64,000 nt of DNA, taken from Saprospiraceae bacterium. Its GTDB lineage: Bacteria; Bacteroidota; Bacteroidia; Chitinophagales; Saprospiraceae. The position numbers were made by a program, and so were the translations under genes. Of the stretch, positions 34,292 through 44,575 are shown in pieces. The notes under the pieces were generated by a model that was not told where the DNA came from, did no database searches, and saw only the letters and a program-made list of their open reading frames with translations. Where the stretch lies: positions 1 through 64,000 of the forward strand of contig JAIYAP010000035.1 in assembly GCA_027488935.1 (NCBI GenBank), given 5' to 3'. Positions within the stretch are counted from its first letter, which is position 1, and every line of letters starts with the position of its first letter.

Positions 34292-36101
34292 ATTTCTCTC
34301 CTTCAAAATACCCCCGCACCTTCTTAGCCGCTACTTTCCCAATCAAAGTCTCCAATTCCGCAGGATCCGTTTCCCGTACCCGCGCAATAGAGCCGAAATG
34401 CTGCAACAGTTTTTCGGCTGTTTTGGTGCCAATGCCGGGTATTTCGGTGAGTTCGGTTTTGATAAAGTCTTTGCTGCGCTGATTGCGGTGAAACGTAATG
34501 GCAAATCGGTGCGCCTCGTTCCGGGCCTGTTGCATCAATTTCAGCGATTCTGATTTTTTATTGATGTACAACGGAACTGGATCTTCCGGGAAAAAGATCT
34601 CCTCCAGGCGTTTGGCGATGCCGACCACCGTTACCTGTTGATCGATGCCCAGGATGCGCAAACTTTTCATAGCCGCACTCAATTGCCCTTTGCCGCCGTC
34701 AATGATAATCAATTGAGGCAAACTTTCGCCTTCCGCGAGCAGGCGTTTGTAGCGTCGAAACACCACTTCCTCCATGCTGGCAAAGTCGTTGGGGCCTTCT
34801 ACGGTTTTTACATTGTAATGCCGATAGTCTTTTTTCGAAGGTTTGGCATTTCGAAACACCACACACGATGATACGGGATTGGTTCCCTGGATGTTCGAGT
34901 TGTCAAAACATTCAATGTGCAGGGGAACGGCTTCCATTTGCAGGTCAGTTTGCAGGGTACGCAAGATGCGTTCGGCAGAGGTTTGACGCCCGGTTTGGTT
35001 GGCGGCCTGGCGCTTCCGTTGCATTAAATGGTATTGCACATTTTTTTCGGAAAGATCGAGCAGCTTCTTCTTATCACCGATTTTAGGCACGGTAATAATC
35101 AGATTTTCGCCATTCGGTATGATCAATGGAATGGGCAGGATAAGTTCGGCCGTAATGGAATTGAACCGTTCGCGCAGGTTTTCAATGGCAAATAACAACA
35201 GGGTTTCGCGGTCTTCATCCAGGTTTTTGGTCAATGTAAGGGTGTAAGTAATGATCACCGCGCCATTGACTACTTTGAGGTAATTGACATATGCTTCTTT
35301 TTCATCTTCTGCAATGGAAAACACGTCCACATCTTTGATATTGGGGTTAACCACGGTGCTTTTGCCTTGATAATCTTCAAATAGCAGCAGTTTGTCTTTT
35401 ACCAATTGCGCTTGTTCAAACTGCAAATTTTCGGCAAAATGCTGCATTTCATCGCGTAAATGGGTTTTTACCGCCGAAAAATTGCCCTTAAGCACGTTTT
35501 TAATCTGTTCAATTTTCTTGTTGTAACTTTCTTCACTTTCATAGGCTACACAAGGGGCTGCACAGTTTTTGATGTGATATTCTAAACAAGGCTTAAATTT
35601 GCCTTTATCAATATTTTCTACGGATAAATTGAGGGTACACGTACGTAATTGAAATAGTTTGCGAATTAATTCAGTTATTTGTTCTACGCGAAACTTATTG
35701 AGGTAAGGGCCAAAATAAGTGGAGCCGTCGCGGATGGTCTTGCGGGTCAAAAACACCCTGGGAAAACGCTCTAATTTGATACAAATGTAAATCAAAGGCG
35801 ATTTTTCGTCTTTGAGCATTACATTATACCGTGGAAGGTGTTTTTTGATCAGGGAGTTTTCGAGCAGCAGGGCATCATATTCGGTTTCTACCAGGGTAAA
35901 TTCAATATGATGGGCGTGTTTGACCATCACCTTGGTTTTGGCCAACTGGTGCTTTTTTTCTCCAAAATAGGAGGAGAGCCGGTTGCGCAGGTTTTTGGCC
36001 TTGCCGACATATAAAATAACCCCATCCGGCGCGATGAATTTGTAAATGCCCGGATCGCTGGGAATGGTGGGTGAAAAAGCCTTGAACTGCTCGTTGGTCA
36101 T
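34290..36101 (-). CDS. uvrC: Excinuclease ABC subunit C
   Basis: A 603-residue nucleotide-excision repair endonuclease that makes both incisions beside a UvrB-bound lesion. Domains: GIY-YIG nuclease at about 18-95 (GIYKFIAPDGVILYVGKAKN), the CXXC-like zinc region around 165-190 (KPCLEYHIKNCAAPC), UVR helix region near 205-240, and the RNase H-like second nuclease domain with CFDNSNIQGT and IIIDGGKGQ. Tandem helix-hairpin-helix motifs come at the end (EIPGIGTKTAEKLL). Length and motifs are typical, and nothing is missing. Confidence 0.97.
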   Translation of the reverse strand: MTNEQFKAFSPTIPSDPGIYKFIAPDGVILYVGKAKNLRNRLSSYFGEKKHQLAKTKVMVKHAHHIEFTLVETEYDALLLENSLIKKHLPRYNVMLKDEKSPLIYICIKLERFPRVFLTRKTIRDGSTYFGPYLNKFRVEQITELIRKLFQLRTCTLNLSVENIDKGKFKPCLEYHIKNCAAPCVAYESEESYNKKIEQIKNVLKGNFSAVKTHLRDEMQHFAENLQFEQAQLVKDKLLLFEDYQGKSTVVNPNIKDVDVFSIAEDEKEAYVNYLKVVNGAVIITYTLTLTKNLDEDRETLLLFAIENLRERFNSITAELILPIPLIIPNGENLIITVPKIGDKKKLLDLSEKNVQYHLMQRKRQAANQTGRQTSAERILRTLQTDLQMEAVPLHIECFDNSNIQGTNPVSSCVVFRNAKPSKKDYRHYNVKTVEGPNDFASMEEVVFRRYKRLLAEGESLPQLIIIDGGKGQLSAAMKSLRILGIDQQVTVVGIAKRLEEIFFPEDPVPLYINKKSESLKLMQQARNEAHRFAITFHRNQRSKDFIKTELTEIPGIGTKTAEKLLQHFGSIARVRETDPAELETLIGKVAAKKVRGYFEGEK

Positions 36102-36254
36102 GTGTAATGCACCTTTATTATGGTCAACACCTTGTGGTTGTTGGTCGGAAGCGCAAAATCTGCGTTTTCCGCCAATTCAAACCTTGCTTATGCGCAAAGA
36201 TGAATGTCCTTTTTTAATCTATTTTATAAATCATCGACAACTTAACAGAATCCC

Positions 36255-38534
36255 ATGCGGATGTGTTTGTTTCGCCTAGTTTTTTCCTGTTGTTGCTTGT
36301 TTGGTCCGCACCGTATGTTGCACGGGCAGGCTTTTCAACGGGTATATGCCGACCCGGGTGGCCGCTACTTGATTGCGCACGATGTACAGCAACAAACGGC
36401 GGGTAGTTTTTTGATCAGTGGTGAATACCGTGATCAATACGCACATGCATTTATCCTCCGAACAGACACCACGGGCAATCCTTTATGGTCAAAAATCTAT
36501 TATCCGCCGGATACGACCTTTGAATTTCCAGCGGGCTGGAATGTGCGGCCCATATCGGATGGCGGCGCCTTCGTACACGCACAAAAATCAATCAATGGTG
36601 CTATTCGAGGGCAAATTTTGTATAAAATCGATGCATTCGGTGCGGTAAGTTGGGGGGCTTTTGCGCCTGCCATCCTGGATCGGTACAGCCTGAGCCTCCA
36701 AACGGACGGGTGTTATTTGGGAGGCTATAACCGTCCGGCAGAACAACTTTTTTTAGGGAAACTCAATTTTGCCGGACAAACCTTGTGGGAGTATCAATAC
36801 ACTGCGGGCACCTTTGATTTGTACCGCATTTTTTGCCAGGAACCGTTTGACGATAAATTGTTGCTTGCGGTGGGCGTAGAACAAAAACAGCCCGGTGGTG
36901 GTTCATTTGGACCCAATCATACGGTAATGATGGCGTTAGATGCGCAAGGTAATGTGTTGAAAAAGGCCTTTTTTCCCAATATTTTTATTCAGGCCTTAAA
37001 GCCCCTCCCCAATGGAGATATTGCTTTTTTGGCGCGTTCGGAAGGGATCGACTGGGTGGGTATTGGGGTCATGGATGCCAATTTTAACTGGAAATGGTTT
37101 AAAGAACTGCGTTTAAGCGGCGGGGGCTTAATTTTAAAAGACATTTCCAGCGGCCAATTGAGTCTTTCAGGCGATGGCAACTTGTTAACCAGCATTTTTT
37201 ACCTGGGCGGCGGCGGTAGTCTGCTCCTGCGGCATACCCTTGATGGACAATTACAAACGCAAAAGGTGTATTTGGCCGGACGATTTGGGAATACGCTGTG
37301 TAATGCAGGCACCCAGGACTTCATACGCATGGCAAATTTATCGTCCGATCGGTTTGTTTTTAGCAAACCAAATGGGGAAGGATCTTTGCCCAACTGTGTC
37401 ACCCAAGAGGCATGTGGGCTAAAATTGGTGGATACAATCTTTAAAAGCAGCCCGATTGAGATCAAGCGCAGCGTTTTTTCCTGCATACAACCGGAAACCG
37501 TCCTCGCCAAGGACCTAAGTGTTTCTATCGGTGATTTTTGTTACGATCCGGGCGATTTGGATGCCCGTTTTAGTATGGCAGATTCGGTGATTTGCCCCGG
37601 GGAAGCGATTCGGGTAAAACGCTTGCTGGGGGTAGAAGATTACCCTTTCGGCAGCTCTAATTGGCAATTTGGCGGGGCGACTCCTGCTACGGGATCCAGT
37701 GCGGAAGTAGGGATTGTGCGGTATGAAAAACCGGGTAATTATACCGTTTGGCATCAATTTCAGGTAGGCGGATGTTTGGATACGGCTGTTCAATATCTGG
37801 CCGTAGATACACCACCCGAGGTTGCAATTGGGCGCGATTCAGTACTTTGTACAGGCGATTTGGTTACGCTGGAGGCCGGGTTCAACCCGAATTACCAATA
37901 TGCCTGGAATACCGGTGAGGTGTTATCTTCCATTGTTGCCAACAAATCGGGGCAATTTGCTGTTACTGTTACAGATCAAGCAGGTTGTTTTACCACAGAT
38001 GCCTTGCAATTGACATTTTTAAGCCATCAAACGGTTGCATTAGGCAAGGACACCCTCGCGTGCAATGGCCAAACCATCCAAATTGCGCCCGTCGAAACCA
38101 CCCAGGGTATCTCCTTATTGTGGAGCAATGGGCAACAGACGCCTTCCATCACCGTCGCCGAGTCAGGCACTTACACGGTACAGGTACAAACACAAGCCTG
38201 CTCATTTCAAGATACGATTCAGGTTGATTTCGCAGATTGTCCGGAATGTAAAACCTATGTTCCGAATGTATTTATACCTGATCGTGAAGGGCTTAATGGC
38301 GTTTTTCAGGTATTTAGCGATTGCGCGCTTGGCCAGATACAAATGCAGGTGTATGACCGTTGGGGGAGCCTTGTATTTTCCAGCAGTGGGGCAAATCCAT
38401 ATTGGGATGGGCAAATTCAAGGGCGTGCTGCCTTGCCTGGTGTTTATATGTATCAAGCACAGGTACAGTTAGAAGGCACCAATCGACCAACCCTCCCAAA
38501 AGTATTGCAGGGGCAAGTGACCTTGCTTCGGTAA
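36255..38534 (+). CDS. Gliding-motility-associated (T9SS type B) C-terminal domain protein
   Basis: A 759-residue secreted protein. After the signal peptide (to about residue 27, LHGQ) comes a beta-propeller-like region to about 400 with repeated DGxF/LxG strands. Three PKD/Ig-like domains follow around 430-650 (DSVICPGEAI, DSVLCTGDLVTLEAG and DTLACNGQTIQIAP are their starts, each with a Cys pair). The C-terminal sorting domain is CPECKTYVPNVFIPDREGLN to the end, with a YDRWGSLVF and WDGQIQGR core. Such proteins are exported by T9SS and often bound to the cell surface. No catalytic domain is visible. Confidence 0.85.
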   Translation: MRMCLFRLVFSCCCLFGPHRMLHGQAFQRVYADPGGRYLIAHDVQQQTAGSFLISGEYRDQYAHAFILRTDTTGNPLWSKIYYPPDTTFEFPAGWNVRPISDGGAFVHAQKSINGAIRGQILYKIDAFGAVSWGAFAPAILDRYSLSLQTDGCYLGGYNRPAEQLFLGKLNFAGQTLWEYQYTAGTFDLYRIFCQEPFDDKLLLAVGVEQKQPGGGSFGPNHTVMMALDAQGNVLKKAFFPNIFIQALKPLPNGDIAFLARSEGIDWVGIGVMDANFNWKWFKELRLSGGGLILKDISSGQLSLSGDGNLLTSIFYLGGGGSLLLRHTLDGQLQTQKVYLAGRFGNTLCNAGTQDFIRMANLSSDRFVFSKPNGEGSLPNCVTQEACGLKLVDTIFKSSPIEIKRSVFSCIQPETVLAKDLSVSIGDFCYDPGDLDARFSMADSVICPGEAIRVKRLLGVEDYPFGSSNWQFGGATPATGSSAEVGIVRYEKPGNYTVWHQFQVGGCLDTAVQYLAVDTPPEVAIGRDSVLCTGDLVTLEAGFNPNYQYAWNTGEVLSSIVANKSGQFAVTVTDQAGCFTTDALQLTFLSHQTVALGKDTLACNGQTIQIAPVETTQGISLLWSNGQQTPSITVAESGTYTVQVQTQACSFQDTIQVDFADCPECKTYVPNVFIPDREGLNGVFQVFSDCALGQIQMQVYDRWGSLVFSSSGANPYWDGQIQGRAALPGVYMYQAQVQLEGTNRPTLPKVLQGQVTLLR

Positions 38535-38587
38535 AATCAGTCTAAATACCAGTTTTGCATCGGTACGGGCAAAATTAATACCGGAGG

Positions 38588-38618
38588 AAGTCTGGCAATT
38601 CGATTATTTGCCGGACTT
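38588..38618 (+). terminator. Hairpin after the type B T9SS gene
   Basis: 11-bp stem (38588-38598 with 38608-38618, one G-T pair) and a 9-base loop. No T-tract follows, so termination strength is uncertain. Confidence 0.45.
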
Positions 38619-38742
38619 TGCGACGCCATTTCAAAACATTCTTTTTGAAAGTCATGAAAGCGTACATTTAATTTCATCTTACCGTCGGCAAACGAAGTAA
38701 TAGATGGTCTGTTGCCGGGGTCATTTTCACCGTATTCAACGC

Positions 38743-39777
38743 ATGGGAACTATCCAACCACAGTACGATCCAGCAATCCTAAAAACACTTCCGGGTATTG
38801 TCAAATCGTATCAATTGCCCAACACCAAGAAAGCCGTTATCCAAATTTTAAATTCCTTTTTGCCATTTGTAGCCATTTGGGTGGCCATGTATTTGCTGAT
38901 TGATATTTCGATTGCAGCAGTGATCGGTCTTGCCATCGTGAATGCCTTCTTTTTGGTGCGTATTTTCATCATTCAACACGATTGCGGGCACCAGTCTTTT
39001 ACAACAAACCGGAAAGCCAATGACATTATTGGCCAGATTTGTAGTTTTTTGAGTTTCATTCCTTACCGGTATTGGGCCAAGGCGCACAATTTTCACCATG
39101 GACACAACGGTGTTTTGTGGGAATACCGCGATATCGGTGATATTCAGGTATATACCGTGGAGGAGTACAAAGCCTTATCTTCTTTTCAGCGGGGTAAATA
39201 CAAGCTTTACCGCAGTTTTCCGGTATTGTTTTTGATCGGCCCGATGTGGTATATTTTGGTAAATAACCGCATCCCGCTCATTCGTTTGAAGGGTTGGGAG
39301 CATGCACACCGCGCTTTGTTGCTCAATAACATTTACCTGGTACTGATTCATGCAGGTATTGTTGCGTTGTTGGGTTTCAAGGCATTATTATATGTACACT
39401 TGCCGATTTTGGTGGCGTTTGGCATCATTGCGATTTGGTTTTTCTACGTGCAACACCAGCATGAAATGTCGTACAAGCAATGGAAAGATCGTTGGGATTA
39501 TGTAGTGGCTGCTGTACAGGGTAGTACGTATTATAAATTACCAAAAATGTTTCAGTGGCTCACCGGCAATATCGGCTATCACCATATTCACCATTTGAAT
39601 CCGTTGGTGCCCAATTATGCCTTGGCAAAATGCCACCATGAAAATCCGATTTTTGATCAGGTGGCCAATAAAATTACGTTTTGGCAAAGTTTGCGTTGTA
39701 TTTTCCATAAACTGTGGGATGAAGACCAGCAGCGCATGATTACCTTCCGTGAATTTTATCGCCGGTATCAAAAATAA
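38743..39777 (+). CDS. Membrane fatty acid desaturase
   Basis: A 344-residue di-iron membrane desaturase. The three histidine boxes are HDCGHQS (about 82), HNFHHGH (about 118) and HYHIHHLNP (about 282), all intact. Membrane spans flank them (about 42-80 and 205-245). The set and spacing fit acyl-lipid desaturases of the delta-12/omega-6 kind, which insert double bonds into membrane fatty acids. ATG 38743 is preferred over 38704, since MGTIQPQYDP aligns better with a soluble start. No FadR/DesR-type partner is nearby. Confidence 0.88.
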   Translation: MGTIQPQYDPAILKTLPGIVKSYQLPNTKKAVIQILNSFLPFVAIWVAMYLLIDISIAAVIGLAIVNAFFLVRIFIIQHDCGHQSFTTNRKANDIIGQICSFLSFIPYRYWAKAHNFHHGHNGVLWEYRDIGDIQVYTVEEYKALSSFQRGKYKLYRSFPVLFLIGPMWYILVNNRIPLIRLKGWEHAHRALLLNNIYLVLIHAGIVALLGFKALLYVHLPILVAFGIIAIWFFYVQHQHEMSYKQWKDRWDYVVAAVQGSTYYKLPKMFQWLTGNIGYHHIHHLNPLVPNYALAKCHHENPIFDQVANKITFWQSLRCIFHKLWDEDQQRMITFREFYRRYQK

Positions 39778-39810
39778 TCGGTATAAAAGCGCGTTAAAAC
39801 GGCATAATTT

Positions 39811-39856
39811 CAACAACAACGGCTGCACACCTGAAAGCGTGCAGCCGTTGTTGTTG
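39811..39856. promoter_or_regulatory. Perfect 18-bp inverted repeat overlapping a promoter
   Basis: Arms 39811-39828 and 39839-39856 are exact reverse complements with a 10-base loop. There is no T-tract on either side. The right arm ends 8 bp before the symporter -7 box (39865-39872) and so covers its -33 region. It may be the desaturase terminator or an operator. Confidence 0.75.
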
Positions 39857-39864
39857 GAAAAAAC

Positions 39865-39872
39865 TACTTTTG
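39865..39872 (+). promoter_or_regulatory. -7 box of the symporter gene
   Basis: TACTTTTG, a perfect TAnnTTTG, 67 bp before the ATG at 39940. Confidence 0.5.
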
Positions 39873-39939
39873 CGCCAGCAAGTCCTGTCGAACCCGCAGG
39901 CTGCAATGGGTTTGACCCGGTTACTAACAATGCTTCCTT

Positions 39940-41505
39940 ATGCAATTAACGCCTTTACTCGTACTTGGTATCCTCTTCCTGTATTTTGCTATGCTGGTTG
40001 GCGTTGCCTGGTTTACCGGCCGAAATGTGGGTAATGAAGGTTTTTTCTTGGCCAATCGGAAGGTACCTTGGTATGTAGTGGCCTATGCCATGATCGGTAC
40101 CAGTATCAGCGGCGTAACCTTTATATCTATTCCCGGTAAAGTAGGCGGAGCGGGCCTGAATATGGCCTTTTCCTACATGCAAATGGTTTTGGGGTATCTG
40201 GTCGGTTATTTGGTCATCGCAACCGTGTTGATGCCTATGTATTACCGCATGAACCTAACCTCCATTTATGGATACCTGGAGGAGCGGCTTGGGCATGCTG
40301 CTTACAAGACTGGCGCAGGATTTTTTATCCTTTCGCGCACCCTCGGTTCTGCAACGCGTATGTTTTTGGCAGCAACTGTTTTACAGATGTTTGTTTTTAG
40401 TCATTTGGGCGTACCCTTTCCAATCACGGTTATTTTAATGTTGGCCTTGATTTATGGATATACCTATAAAGGTGGTTTAAAAACAATCATTTGGACCGAT
40501 ACCATCATGACGACCTTTTTCCTGGCGGCTTTAATTTTTACAGTAGCCACCATCGGGAAAGCGTTGAACCTCACTGCGGGCGAAATCATTCCAGCGGTGA
40601 TGAACAGCCGGTATGGCAAAATATTTTTCTTTGACAACTTTTTGACCGATCCCAATCATTTTGTCAAGCAATTTGTAGGCGGTGCACTCATTGCGATTGT
40701 GATGACCGGGCTGGACCAGGATTTGATGCAAAAAAACCTCGCTTGCAAGAACATCCGGGAAGCACAGAAAAACATGCTGGTGTTTTGTATTTATCTGGTG
40801 CTCATCAATTTCCTGTTTTTGGTATTAGGAGCGCTCTTGTACCTGTATGCGGGTTCACTTGGACTGGAAATTCCTGCAAGAACGGATCATTTGTACCCTA
40901 AAATAGCCTTTGACCACTTAGGGGTTGGTGCGGGCATTTTCTTTATCCTGGGGTTGATTGCCAGCACTTATGCGAGTTCGGATTCTGCTTTGACGGCTTT
41001 AACAACCAGTTTTTGTGTTGATTTTTTAAATTTTGAGAAAAATAAATTGGAAGCAGATCCTTACGCTTCCGACTGGATTGAGCAACAACGCACACATGAG
41101 CGGGAGCAATGCCGAACCCGAACGTTTGTACACCTCGGATTTTCGGTGCTATTTGTGCTCATTATACTGTTACTCAATGCATACAGCAACGATGCAGTGA
41201 TCAACCTGGTATTTCGCATTGCGGGGTACACGTATGGTCCCTTGCTAGGGTTATTTATGTTTGGCATGTTTACCAAATTTCAGTTGCATCCATGGGATGT
41301 TACACTGCCCCTTCAACGGCTGGTGCCAAGCTGGCCAAAGGTGAACATTTCGTTGGTGACACTTGTATGTATTACAGCACCGCTACTCAGTTGGTTGATT
41401 GAAATTGGTATAAAACCATGGTTTGATGTAGGTTTTTTGACCATTTTGGTGAATGGCTCCATTACTTTCCTTGGGCTGTGGATGATTTCTTACCAGGAGG
41501 ATTAA
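39940..41505 (+). CDS. Sodium:solute symporter (SSS family)
   Basis: A 521-residue protein with 13 or so membrane spans of the SSS family. Sodium-dependent transporters of this type carry sugars, amino acids, proline, pantothenate or sialic acid. Typical parts: FLANRKVPWYVVAYAMIGTSISGVTFISIPG (split over residues 36-66), the GYLVGYLVI span, and SSDSALTALTTS near 348. The substrate is not evident. A leucine-rich C-terminus with a long cytoplasmic loop (about 365-395) is normal. It precedes parE under a separate promoter. Confidence 0.9.
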   Translation: MQLTPLLVLGILFLYFAMLVGVAWFTGRNVGNEGFFLANRKVPWYVVAYAMIGTSISGVTFISIPGKVGGAGLNMAFSYMQMVLGYLVGYLVIATVLMPMYYRMNLTSIYGYLEERLGHAAYKTGAGFFILSRTLGSATRMFLAATVLQMFVFSHLGVPFPITVILMLALIYGYTYKGGLKTIIWTDTIMTTFFLAALIFTVATIGKALNLTAGEIIPAVMNSRYGKIFFFDNFLTDPNHFVKQFVGGALIAIVMTGLDQDLMQKNLACKNIREAQKNMLVFCIYLVLINFLFLVLGALLYLYAGSLGLEIPARTDHLYPKIAFDHLGVGAGIFFILGLIASTYASSDSALTALTTSFCVDFLNFEKNKLEADPYASDWIEQQRTHEREQCRTRTFVHLGFSVLFVLIILLLNAYSNDAVINLVFRIAGYTYGPLLGLFMFGMFTKFQLHPWDVTLPLQRLVPSWPKVNISLVTLVCITAPLLSWLIEIGIKPWFDVGFLTILVNGSITFLGLWMISYQED

Positions 41506-41523
41506 AAACATTTTGTTTTTTAT

Positions 41524-41554
41524 TTTGCACTGTGAAAACATAATGTTATTTTTG
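41524..41554 (+). promoter_or_regulatory. parE promoter
   Basis: TTTG at 41524-41527, 19-bp spacer, TATTTTTG at 41547-41554: a full match to the Bacteroidota consensus. Predicted start near 41561, about 53 nt before the ATG. Confidence 0.85.
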
Positions 41555-41613
41555 TGCGCGCTTAGATTTCAAAAAAACACCATAAATCAATTAAAAAAAC
41601 GCAAGATTCGAAG

Positions 41614-43515
41614 ATGGCAGAAGTTCGTTATACGGAAGACGAGATCAAATCCCTTGACTGGCGCGAGCATATTCGGTTGCGTCCGGGTATGTATATTGGC
41701 AAATTGGGCGACGGTTCCAGTCCCGATGATGGTATTTACGTATTGGTAAAGGAGGTGTTGGACAACTCGATTGATGAATTTGCCATGGGATATGGCAAAC
41801 AAATTGACGTAAGTATCAATGAACAAGGTGTGACGGTGCGCGATTATGGCCGAGGCATTCCACTCGGAAAAGTGGTAGATGTTGTCAGTAAAATCAATAC
41901 AGGCGCAAAATATGACTCCAAAGCCTTCAAAAAATCAGTTGGTTTGAATGGCGTTGGTACCAAGGCGGTAAACGCACTTTCTGAATATTTTCAGGTAGAG
42001 GCATACCGGGAAGGTCAGTGCAAAAAAGCTGATTTTCAATTTGGTATCTTAAAGAGTGAAAGCAAAGTAGAGGCCACCAAAGAAGAAAATGGCACGACCA
42101 TTCGCTTTCGGCCGGACAACGGCATGTTTCGCAACTTTCGCTGGGTCTTTGAATTTGTAGAACAGCAATTGTGGAATTATGCCTACCTCAATGCAGGCCT
42201 GCGGATCAATTTTAACGGAAAAATCTTCCTTTCGAAAAACGGTCTGCTCGATTTACTGGAGAAGAAAACCATCGCGGAAAATGTACGCTACCCAATCATT
42301 CACCTGCGCGGGGAAGATGTAGAAATTGCCATGACCCACGGCGATCATTACGGGGAGCAGTATTATTCTTTCGTTAATGGTCAAAATACAACCCAGGGCG
42401 GTACCCACTTGGTGGCCTTTCGGGAAGCCTTGGTAAAAGTCGTACGAGAGCACTTTAAGAAGCAATTTGACACCAAAGATATCCGCGAAAGCATCATTGC
42501 CGCCGTGGCAGTACGGGTTGAAGAGCCAGTGTTTGAGAGCCAGACTAAAACACGGCTTGGTTCAGAACGCATCGCACCCGATGGACCTGCCATTAAAGGT
42601 TGGATGTCCGATTTTCTGGGAAAAGCGCTAGACGATTTTTTGCATAAAAATCCGGAGGTCGCCAAAGAAATGCTGAAGCGGATTCAGCAATCTGAGCGCG
42701 AGCGCAAAGAAATTGCTGATGTAAAGAAAATTGCCAATCAAAGGGCTAAAGCGGCCAATATTCACAACAAGAAGCTACGGGATTGCCGGTTTCACCTCAA
42801 TGAAAAGGCTACCGAAGAAAAACGTTTAGCAAGCACCATTTTTATCACGGAAGGAGACTCGGCCAGCGGATCGTTGACCAAAGCGCGTGATGTTGATTCG
42901 CAAGCAGTGTTTAGTTTGCGCGGTAAACCCTTGAACTGTTATGGTATGACCAAAAAAGTGGTGTACCAAAACGAAGAGTTTAACCTGTTGCAACACGCCT
43001 TGAATATTGAAGATTCACTGGATGATTTGCGTTACAACCGGGTGGTGATCTCCACCGATGCCGATGTCGACGGCATGCACATCCGCTTGTTGTTGTTGAC
43101 GTTTTTCTTGCAGTTTTTCCCTGATTTAGTGCGCAATGGGCATTTGTATATCCTGGATACACCTTTATTCCGGGTACGCGACAAGCAGCACACGTATTAT
43201 TGCTATTCCGATCAAGAGAAAAAGGCAGCCATCAAAAAGTTGCGTGGTAAAGCTGAAATCACTCGATTTAAAGGATTGGGAGAAATCAGTCCAAACGAAT
43301 TCGCAGATTTTATCGGCGACGGTATTCGCTTAGATCCGGTAATTCTGCCTGAAGACACGAACCTCGATCACGTATTGGATTACTACATGGGCAAGAATAC
43401 CCCAGAACGACAGGAGTTTATTATCGACAACCTGCGACTTGAAATTGACATCATTGATACACCGGAAGAAGAGGCACAAATTCAACCTGTACCAGAAGAA
43501 GAAATTGTTGGATAA
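41614..43515 (+). CDS. parE: DNA topoisomerase IV subunit B
   Basis: A 633-residue GHKL ATPase subunit of a type IIA topoisomerase, needed for decatenating daughter chromosomes. Motifs: RPGMYIG (24-30), [12 protein letters not shown] with the Mg-binding Asn, [23 protein letters not shown] as the ATP lid, QTKTRLGS, and the TOPRIM region with [11 protein letters not shown] and [12 protein letters not shown]. The length (short, no large insertion) and the RYNRVVIST segment favour ParE over GyrB, but gyrB cannot be fully excluded. A parC gene is not visible downstream. Confidence 0.9.
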   Translation: MAEVRYTEDEIKSLDWREHIRLRPGMYIGKLGDGSSPDDGIYVLVKEVLDNSIDEFAMGYGKQIDVSINEQGVTVRDYGRGIPLGKVVDVVSKINTGAKYDSKAFKKSVGLNGVGTKAVNALSEYFQVEAYREGQCKKADFQFGILKSESKVEATKEENGTTIRFRPDNGMFRNFRWVFEFVEQQLWNYAYLNAGLRINFNGKIFLSKNGLLDLLEKKTIAENVRYPIIHLRGEDVEIAMTHGDHYGEQYYSFVNGQNTTQGGTHLVAFREALVKVVREHFKKQFDTKDIRESIIAAVAVRVEEPVFESQTKTRLGSERIAPDGPAIKGWMSDFLGKALDDFLHKNPEVAKEMLKRIQQSERERKEIADVKKIANQRAKAANIHNKKLRDCRFHLNEKATEEKRLASTIFITEGDSASGSLTKARDVDSQAVFSLRGKPLNCYGMTKKVVYQNEEFNLLQHALNIEDSLDDLRYNRVVISTDADVDGMHIRLLLLTFFLQFFPDLVRNGHLYILDTPLFRVRDKQHTYYCYSDQEKKAAIKKLRGKAEITRFKGLGEISPNEFADFIGDGIRLDPVILPEDTNLDHVLDYYMGKNTPERQEFIIDNLRLEIDIIDTPEEEAQIQPVPEEEIVG

Positions 43516-43531
43516 ATATACGATTGAGCGC

Positions 43532-43591
43532 CACCGCAATAGGTTATTGTACATTGCCTTGATGCGCAATTGCGTAAAACCTATTGTGGTG
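43532..43591. repeat. Intergenic inverted repeat after parE
   Basis: Outer arms CACCGCAATAGGTT (43532-43545) and AACCTATTGTGGTG (43578-43591) pair over 14 bp with one G-T pair. A shorter inner stem ATTGC/GCAAT (43553-43557 with 43566-43570) sits inside. No T-tract follows. The rest of the gap to folE (43592-43777) shows no clear feature except AT-rich DNA. Confidence 0.6.
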
Positions 43592-43777
43592 ATTTGCTAA
43601 GTTATTGGTTGTTTTGTTTAACTTATTTTTATATTTTTTAGAATTCATTAAACAGTAAAGCAGATAATTTGTTAAAACTTCGGTACTTTCAATAATGAAT
43701 GAAAATAGGGTACACATTGGCCCGAATTGAATTACCCGATTTCCTTCTTTACCTTTTTATGTCTAAATCCATTTTAC

Positions 43778-44473
43778 ATGGCTGACCTTTTGCTCAATGG
43801 CCACTTTATGGCGCATGCTGACTCTGACGATTTTGGCGATCTGCATATTTCCAATGCTGCGGACACTCCGATGCATCCCAACGCATTTGACTTGACCGAT
43901 GCTGAAAAAGTTGAGCAGATTACCGATCATTTTGCTCAAATAATGAATATATTAGGACTTGATCTGGAGGATGATAGTCTTAAAGGCACCCCAAAACGGG
44001 TTGCTAAAATGTATGTTCAAGAAATTTTTAAAGGTTTGAATGCGCAAAACAAGCCCGCAGTCACCACCTTCGACAATAAATACAAATATCGTCGATTGGT
44101 GATTGAGCGCAATATTCCGCTTCAAAGTACCTGTGAACACCATTTTCAACCCATTTTTGGCGTAGTACACATCGCCTATATTCCCAATACCAAAGTAATT
44201 GGGCTTTCCAAACTCAACCGTATTGCGGACTTTTTTGCGCGCCGCCCGCAGGTACAAGAACGCCTGACCATGCAAATTGCGGAAGAACTCAAGCGCGCCT
44301 TACAAACCGATGATGTGGCGGTGTACATTGATGCCAAACACATGTGTGTACAGGCACGCGGGGTAGAACACCACGGCGCAAGTACCATCACGGCCGAATA
44401 CTCCGGGAAGTTTCTCAATGAAGCTACCAAACAGGAGTTTTTGATGGCGATTCATTCAAAAATGCCGGATTAG
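43778..44473 (+). CDS. folE: GTP cyclohydrolase I
   Basis: A 231-residue protein that makes 7,8-dihydroneopterin triphosphate from GTP, the first step of folate and pterin synthesis. The zinc ligands are in STCEHHFQPIFG and CVQARGVEHHG; GLSKLNRI and the QERLTMQIAEEL helix are typical. The N-terminal ~45 residues are an acidic, variable extension. I set the start at ATG 43778; an ATG at 43808 is also possible, and the TTG at 43727 is unlikely. A bidirectional terminator follows. Confidence 0.95.
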   Translation: MADLLLNGHFMAHADSDDFGDLHISNAADTPMHPNAFDLTDAEKVEQITDHFAQIMNILGLDLEDDSLKGTPKRVAKMYVQEIFKGLNAQNKPAVTTFDNKYKYRRLVIERNIPLQSTCEHHFQPIFGVVHIAYIPNTKVIGLSKLNRIADFFARRPQVQERLTMQIAEELKRALQTDDVAVYIDAKHMCVQARGVEHHGASTITAEYSGKFLNEATKQEFLMAIHSKMPD

Positions 44474-44516
44474 TATTTTCTGGCAGGCCTAGGATATCAT
44501 TCTCGCAAATAAAAAA

Positions 44517-44560
44517 GGGTTGGTTGCTTTACCTTCCAGGAGCAACCAACCCATTATTTT
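44517..44560. terminator. Bidirectional terminator between folE and the acyl-CoA dehydrogenase
   Basis: A perfect 12-bp stem (44517-44528 with 44541-44552), loop of 12 bases, A-run before and T-run after. It serves both convergent genes. Confidence 0.9.
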
Positions 44561-44575
44561 TTGAGAAAATTCTAT

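Noticed and set aside
41614-43515. GyrB rather than ParE
   Set aside because: Length and the lack of a large insertion favour ParE, although GyrB cannot be fully ruled out without alignment.
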